The notes under the pieces: model-generated
What the model was told of the DNA's origin: nothing
The model's database searches: none
What the model saw: only the letters and a program-made list of their open reading frames with translations
Part shown: piece by piece, positions 49,587 to 52,824 of the stretch
Layout: every line of letters starts with the position of its first letter
Numbering within the stretch: the stretch's first letter is position 1
Position numbers and translations under genes: made by a program
Assembly: GCF_027531705.1 (NCBI RefSeq)
Contig: NZ_JAPZSP010000033.1
Coordinates: forward strand, 1 to 52,824
Direction: 5' to 3'
DNA from: Flavobacterium sp.
Lineage (GTDB): Bacteria > Bacteroidota > Bacteroidia > Flavobacteriales > Flavobacteriaceae
DNA: 52,824 nt

Positions 49587-49859
49587 ATGGAAAAGAAAGA
49601 TTTAGCGATTGGTTTTTTAATTGGCGTTTGTTGTATAATCGCTGGTACATTTTTGTTTTTATTTATGTTCACCGAATTTAGTTCGTTGAGCGATTTGAAA
49701 ATTATAAACGAGAGTGGTGTTTTAGGAAAAGTAATGGCGCTTGGTGCTGTTTTAAACATTGCCGCTTTTTACATTTTGCTACAAAAAAAGAAAGAATTAA
49801 TGGCTCGTGGAGTAATACTTGCCACAATCATACTAGCAATAATCACTGTTTTTGTATAA
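49587..49859 (+). CDS. Small three-helix membrane protein upstream of lpxB
   Basis: The 90-residue protein has hydrophobic segments near residues 7-28, 47-64 and 73-90 separated by short charged loops (TEFSSLSDLKIINES; LLQKKKELMARG). No functional motif is present. Similar small proteins occur next to lpxB in related genomes as I recall, but no role is known. The start is ATG at 49587, 3 bases after the end of the toxin remnant. Confidence 0.75.
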   Translation: MEKKDLAIGFLIGVCCIIAGTFLFLFMFTEFSSLSDLKIINESGVLGKVMALGAVLNIAAFYILLQKKKELMARGVILATIILAIITVFV

Positions 49860-49874
49860 CAAAAAGTTGTAGTT

Positions 49875-49980
49875 TTACGATACTGCGTTAGGGATTGTAG
49901 CGGCATCCTTTTTCTTTTTTCTTTAAAAAGAAAAAGATATAGCGGAAAGCCCGACCCGATTTTTCTTCGGGTAACGCCAA
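49875..49980. repeat. Dispersed structured intergenic repeat, copy E
   Basis: It has TTAGGGATTGTAGCGGCATC, a stem of complementary TTTTTCTTTTT and AAAAAGAAAAA arms, AGCGGAAAGCCCG and an extra CCCGATTTTTCTTCGGG hairpin. It is a variant 5' end of the same family. It ends 13 bases ahead of the lpxB start. Confidence 0.75.
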
Positions 49981-49992
49981 AAAAATTAAAAT

Positions 49993-51105
49993 ATGAAATA
50001 CTACATAATCGCTGGTGAAGCTTCGGGTGACTTACACGGTTCCAATTTGATGAAGGCTTTGTACAAAGAAGATGCAAATGCCGAAATCAGATTTTGGGGT
50101 GGCGACTTGATGCTAAATGTTGGCGGAACTTTGGTAAAACATTACCGCGAATTAGCTTTTATGGGATTTATTGAAGTTGTTTTTAACCTAAAAACGATTT
50201 TGAATAACATTAACTTTTGTAAAAAAGACATTGAAAATTTCAATCCAGATGCTATTATTTTTATTGATTATCCGGGTTTTAATATGCGCATTGCCAAATG
50301 GGCGAAGGAAAAAGGAATTCAAACGCATTATTATATTTCGCCACAAATTTGGGCTTGGAAAGAAAGTAGAATTAAGGCAATCAAAAGAGATTTTGACAAG
50401 TTATATGTGATTCTACCTTTTGAGAAAGATTTTTATGAAAAGAAGCATCATTTTCCAGTTGAATTTGTTGGTCATCCATTGATTGACGCTATTCAAACAC
50501 GAAAAGTTACCGACGAAATGACTTTTAAAAAAGAGAATAATCTTGACGAAAAACCGATTATTGCAATTTTGCCAGGAAGTCGCAAACAAGAAATCACCAA
50601 AATGCTTTCAGTAATGTTAAGTGTTGTTGATGATTTTGCTGATTATCAATTTGTTATTGCTGGTGCTCCAAGTCAAGAATTTTCATTTTATGAGCAGTTT
50701 TTGAAGAATAAAAACGTTCATTTTGTTGCTAATAAAACGTATGATTTGCTTAGTCATTCGTATGCTTCATTGGTTACTTCTGGAACTGCAACATTGGAAA
50801 CTGCTTTGTTTAAAGTGCCAGAAGTCGTTTGCTACAAAGGAAGTTGGGCTTCTTACCAAATTGCAAAACGCATTATTACTTTGAAATATATTTCATTAGT
50901 AAACTTAATCATGGATAAAGAAGTGGTTACTGAGTTGATACAGGAAAACTGCAATACCAAAAACATTAAAATTGAGTTGCAAAAATTGATAAATCCAGCC
51001 ACTAGAAATACTATTTTAGAAAATTACGATTTACTCGAAGCTAAACTTGGCGGAATTGGCGCAAGTGAAAAAACTGCTAAATTTATTATAAAAAACCTCA
51101 GATAA
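49993..51105 (+). CDS. lpxB: Lipid-A-disaccharide synthase
   Basis: LpxB joins UDP-diacylglucosamine and lipid X to form the lipid A disaccharide at the inner membrane. The 370-residue protein (family GT19) has the family start YYIIAGEASGDLHGSNLMKA, then FIDYPGFNMRIA near residues 91-102, YYISPQIWAWKESRIKAI, ILPGSRKQEI near 192-201, and a LVTSGTATLETALFKVPEVV segment near 256-275. Length and motifs are typical. Confidence 0.96.
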   Translation: MKYYIIAGEASGDLHGSNLMKALYKEDANAEIRFWGGDLMLNVGGTLVKHYRELAFMGFIEVVFNLKTILNNINFCKKDIENFNPDAIIFIDYPGFNMRIAKWAKEKGIQTHYYISPQIWAWKESRIKAIKRDFDKLYVILPFEKDFYEKKHHFPVEFVGHPLIDAIQTRKVTDEMTFKKENNLDEKPIIAILPGSRKQEITKMLSVMLSVVDDFADYQFVIAGAPSQEFSFYEQFLKNKNVHFVANKTYDLLSHSYASLVTSGTATLETALFKVPEVVCYKGSWASYQIAKRIITLKYISLVNLIMDKEVVTELIQENCNTKNIKIELQKLINPATRNTILENYDLLEAKLGGIGASEKTAKFIIKNLR

Positions 51106-51152
51106 TTTTCGTTTTCATTCATTTTAAGTATTTTTACAAAAAACAGATTCAT

Positions 51153-51791
51153 TTGAAAAAATTACTTTACATACTATTCATTTCGTTATTTTTTGTGAGT
51201 TGCAAACCAACTTCTGCAATTGTAACTTCCAAAGCTGAGGCTGAAAAAAAAGGATTATACAAAAAACCTGGAACCAAAATTGGCACTCAAAAATCGGTTG
51301 TAAATAAGAAAATTGATGCCAAGTTTGCTGAAAAGAAGAAAAATGAAGATGAGTTTAAAGTTGTAAAAAGAAGAGAAAATGGCAGTTACAACGGATTGAC
51401 TTTTGAAGAATTATCAAGACAATTAGTAGAAACCGCAGCCGATAATATTGGAAGTCCGTATAGAACTGGCGGCACTGACAAATCGGGTTTTGATTGTTCT
51501 GGATTGATGTTTAGCACTTACAAACAATTTGATATTACTTTACCAAGAACTTCTAACGAAATGTCTCGTTTTGGTAGAACTTTGGAACGTGATGAAATAC
51601 GAAAAGGCGATTTGATTTTCTTTAGAACACTTGGTAGCAAAGTCATCAACCATGTTGGAATGGTGGTTGAAATAAATGATGAAGAAATTAAATTTGTTCA
51701 CGCTTCTATCCAAAAAGGTGTTATTATTTCTACTACTAAAGAAGGATATTATAAGAATGCGTTTTCACATGTAAATAGAGTTGTGGAATAA
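51153..51791 (+). CDS. NlpC/P60-family cell-wall hydrolase, lipoprotein
   Basis: This is a probable D,L-endopeptidase acting on peptidoglycan. The 212-residue protein starts at TTG (51153). No in-frame ATG precedes, and this start gives a lipoprotein signal ending FFVSC (Cys 17). A basic linker follows, then the NlpC/P60 domain over about residues 85-212, with the catalytic Cys in FDCSGLMFSTYKQF near 113-126, the His in INHVGMVVEI near 166-175 and the third polar residue in KFVHASIQKG. Confidence 0.9.
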   Translation: MKKLLYILFISLFFVSCKPTSAIVTSKAEAEKKGLYKKPGTKIGTQKSVVNKKIDAKFAEKKKNEDEFKVVKRRENGSYNGLTFEELSRQLVETAADNIGSPYRTGGTDKSGFDCSGLMFSTYKQFDITLPRTSNEMSRFGRTLERDEIRKGDLIFFRTLGSKVINHVGMVVEINDEEIKFVHASIQKGVIISTTKEGYYKNAFSHVNRVVE

Positions 51792-51844
51792 ATTTTTCTA
51801 TTTAACGTGAATTCGATATAAAGACCAAAAAACATTCATTTTTT

Positions 51845-51972
51845 ACACGAATTGCACCAATTTACACGAATTGAAGATGGAAAATTACACCAATTGAATC
51901 TGATAAATCAGATTCTAATTAGTGAAATTTAATTATTAAAAAATAATTTGTGTAAATTAGTGTAATTCGTGT
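51845..51972. repeat. Nested inverted repeats of ACACGAATT-type words
   Basis: The outer arms 51845-51867 and 51950-51972 pair over 23 bases with two mismatches. An inner perfect 8-base hairpin GAATCTGA with TCAGATTC lies at 51896-51915. It fills most of the 246-base gap before comEC. Confidence 0.7.
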
Positions 51973-52037
51973 CTAAATTTATAAAAAACTTTTGTCGAAC
52001 TTACGTTATTTATCAAATATTTGAGTATTTTAGTTGC

Positions 52038-52824
52038 ATGAAAATACTTGAATTTCCACTTTCACGAATTACATTTTCATTTGTTTTTGGTGTTTTATTT
52101 TCTCAATTTGTAGAAATAAAACCAGTATTTTCGTGGTCATTTCTAACCTTTTCATTTCTTGTTTTTCTGGTTGTTTATTTTCTTTCTAATAAAAATAAAA
52201 TTCAGAAAAAATATTTTGGCTTTGCAGTTTTTATACTTTCTTTTTTTATCGGAATTACGACTGTAACAATTCATAATCAAAAATTTAACCCAACAAATTA
52301 TAGCAATCAAATTCATGATTTTAATCAAGAACACAAGATTGAAGTTGTTTTGAGAGAACGCTTAAAGAGTTCTGCTTTTAGTGAACGCTTTGTTGCTTTA
52401 GTGAAACAAGTTGACAATAAAGAAAGTTCAGGGAAGATTTTGGTAAACATATATAAAGACAGCCTAAATCATGAATATGGAATTGGACAATATTTACAAT
52501 TTTCAACAAAAATAATTCTGCATAAAAATCCCAACAATCCAGATCAATTTGATTATGGAAAGTATTTGACCAACAAGTCAATTTTAGCACAAGTTTATGT
52601 TGCTCCAAATGAATTAAAAGTTGGAACTATCATTGAAAAAGACATTTGGTATTATTCAGATTTGCTTAGAAATAAGATTAAGAATAGGTTAGAGAAAAAT
52701 CATTTTGGTAAAGAAGAATTGGCGGTTACGATGGCTTTATTATTGGGGCAACAACAAGAAATTTCAAGTGAAATTATTCAAGATTATCAATTATCCGGAG
52801 CTGTTCATATTCTTTCGGTTTCAG
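52038..52824 (+). CDS. ComEC/Rec2-family competence protein, N-terminal part (runs off right edge)
   Basis: The frame is open from ATG 52038 to the window end (262 codons). The N-terminus has two or three membrane helices (ITFSFVFGVLFSQFVEI; FLTFSFLVFLVVYFLS; FGFAVFILSFFIGITTV). An OB-like soluble region follows (DUF4131 region, about residues 85-190), then the beginning of the competence domain, with MALLLGQQQEIS near 233-244 and AVHILSVS at the edge. ComEC forms the inner-membrane DNA-uptake channel; the rest of the channel and the metallo-beta-lactamase domain lie outside the window. Confidence 0.88.
   Translation, partial: MKILEFPLSRITFSFVFGVLFSQFVEIKPVFSWSFLTFSFLVFLVVYFLSNKNKIQKKYFGFAVFILSFFIGITTVTIHNQKFNPTNYSNQIHDFNQEHKIEVVLRERLKSSAFSERFVALVKQVDNKESSGKILVNIYKDSLNHEYGIGQYLQFSTKIILHKNPNNPDQFDYGKYLTNKSILAQVYVAPNELKVGTIIEKDIWYYSDLLRNKIKNRLEKNHFGKEELAVTMALLLGQQQEISSEIIQDYQLSGAVHILSVS

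Noticed and set aside
1..52824. tRNA, rRNA, CRISPR arrays and insertion sequences
   Set aside because: None was seen on reading both strands. A tRNAscan or IS search could still find a degenerate one.

Overview
The window is AT-rich chromosomal DNA from a member of the Bacteroidota, most probably a Flavobacterium-like Flavobacteriaceae. The evidence is the recurrent TAnnTTTG promoter element, the PorT type IX secretion protein next to ubiE, a DUF5686/carboxypeptidase-like outer-membrane protein, a TamL-type lipoprotein, flavobacterial-style AccD, the purH-mreBCD-mrdA-rodA block and a characteristic dispersed intergenic repeat. Most genes are housekeeping genes. No rRNA, tRNA, CRISPR array, transposase or integrase was seen. 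Domain and family calls come from reading motifs by eye; no database search was possible.

Layout. 1-1405 holds the N-terminal part of a secreted NVGIGT-repeat protein that runs off the left edge. 1602-5474 (minus) holds a membrane pyrophosphatase with an unusual Cys/Met-rich tail, a soluble pyrophosphatase and an AlkA-type DNA glycosylase. 5632-9162 (minus) holds a DUF5686 outer-membrane protein and the pyruvate dehydrogenase E1 beta subunit. 9361-14124 is a small signalling and accessory region: an unknown membrane protein, a 52-residue Pro-rich lipoprotein, a TPR histidine kinase, a response regulator, two copies of a palindromic operator/promoter module, two small genes and an endonuclease remnant. 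14467-26973 is metabolic and envelope housekeeping: etfBA, bifunctional nuclease, thyA, folA, ubiE, porT, trmH-like, tamL-like, fbaA and accD. 27040-31135 (minus) holds a TonB-dependent receptor, an unknown membrane-anchored protein and a MacB-type permease. 31299-38533 holds purH followed by the rod-shape and elongasome cluster mreB-mreC-mreD-mrdA-rodA. 38536-42541 holds a secreted NUC1-type nuclease, a coiled-coil protein and a tail-specific protease.

The main accessory insert is 42863-48109, a three-gene restriction-modification-like operon. Its central 1316-residue protein fuses a GIY-YIG-type nuclease domain, an SF2 helicase and an NPPY adenine methyltransferase with a probable target-recognition region. 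It is preceded by a methyltransferase-like 327-residue protein and followed by a 101-residue protein of unknown function whose start overlaps its stop. After surE comes a ParE-type toxin-antitoxin pair in which the toxin carries a frameshift. The window ends with lpxB, an NlpC/P60 lipoprotein and the start of comEC.

For follow-up, the strongest points are the RM-like operon, the duplicated palindrome-plus-promoter module beside the response regulator, the intrinsic terminator that overlaps the histidine-kinase start codon, the Cys-rich tail on the pyrophosphatase, the frameshifted toxin and the five-copy structured intergenic repeat.
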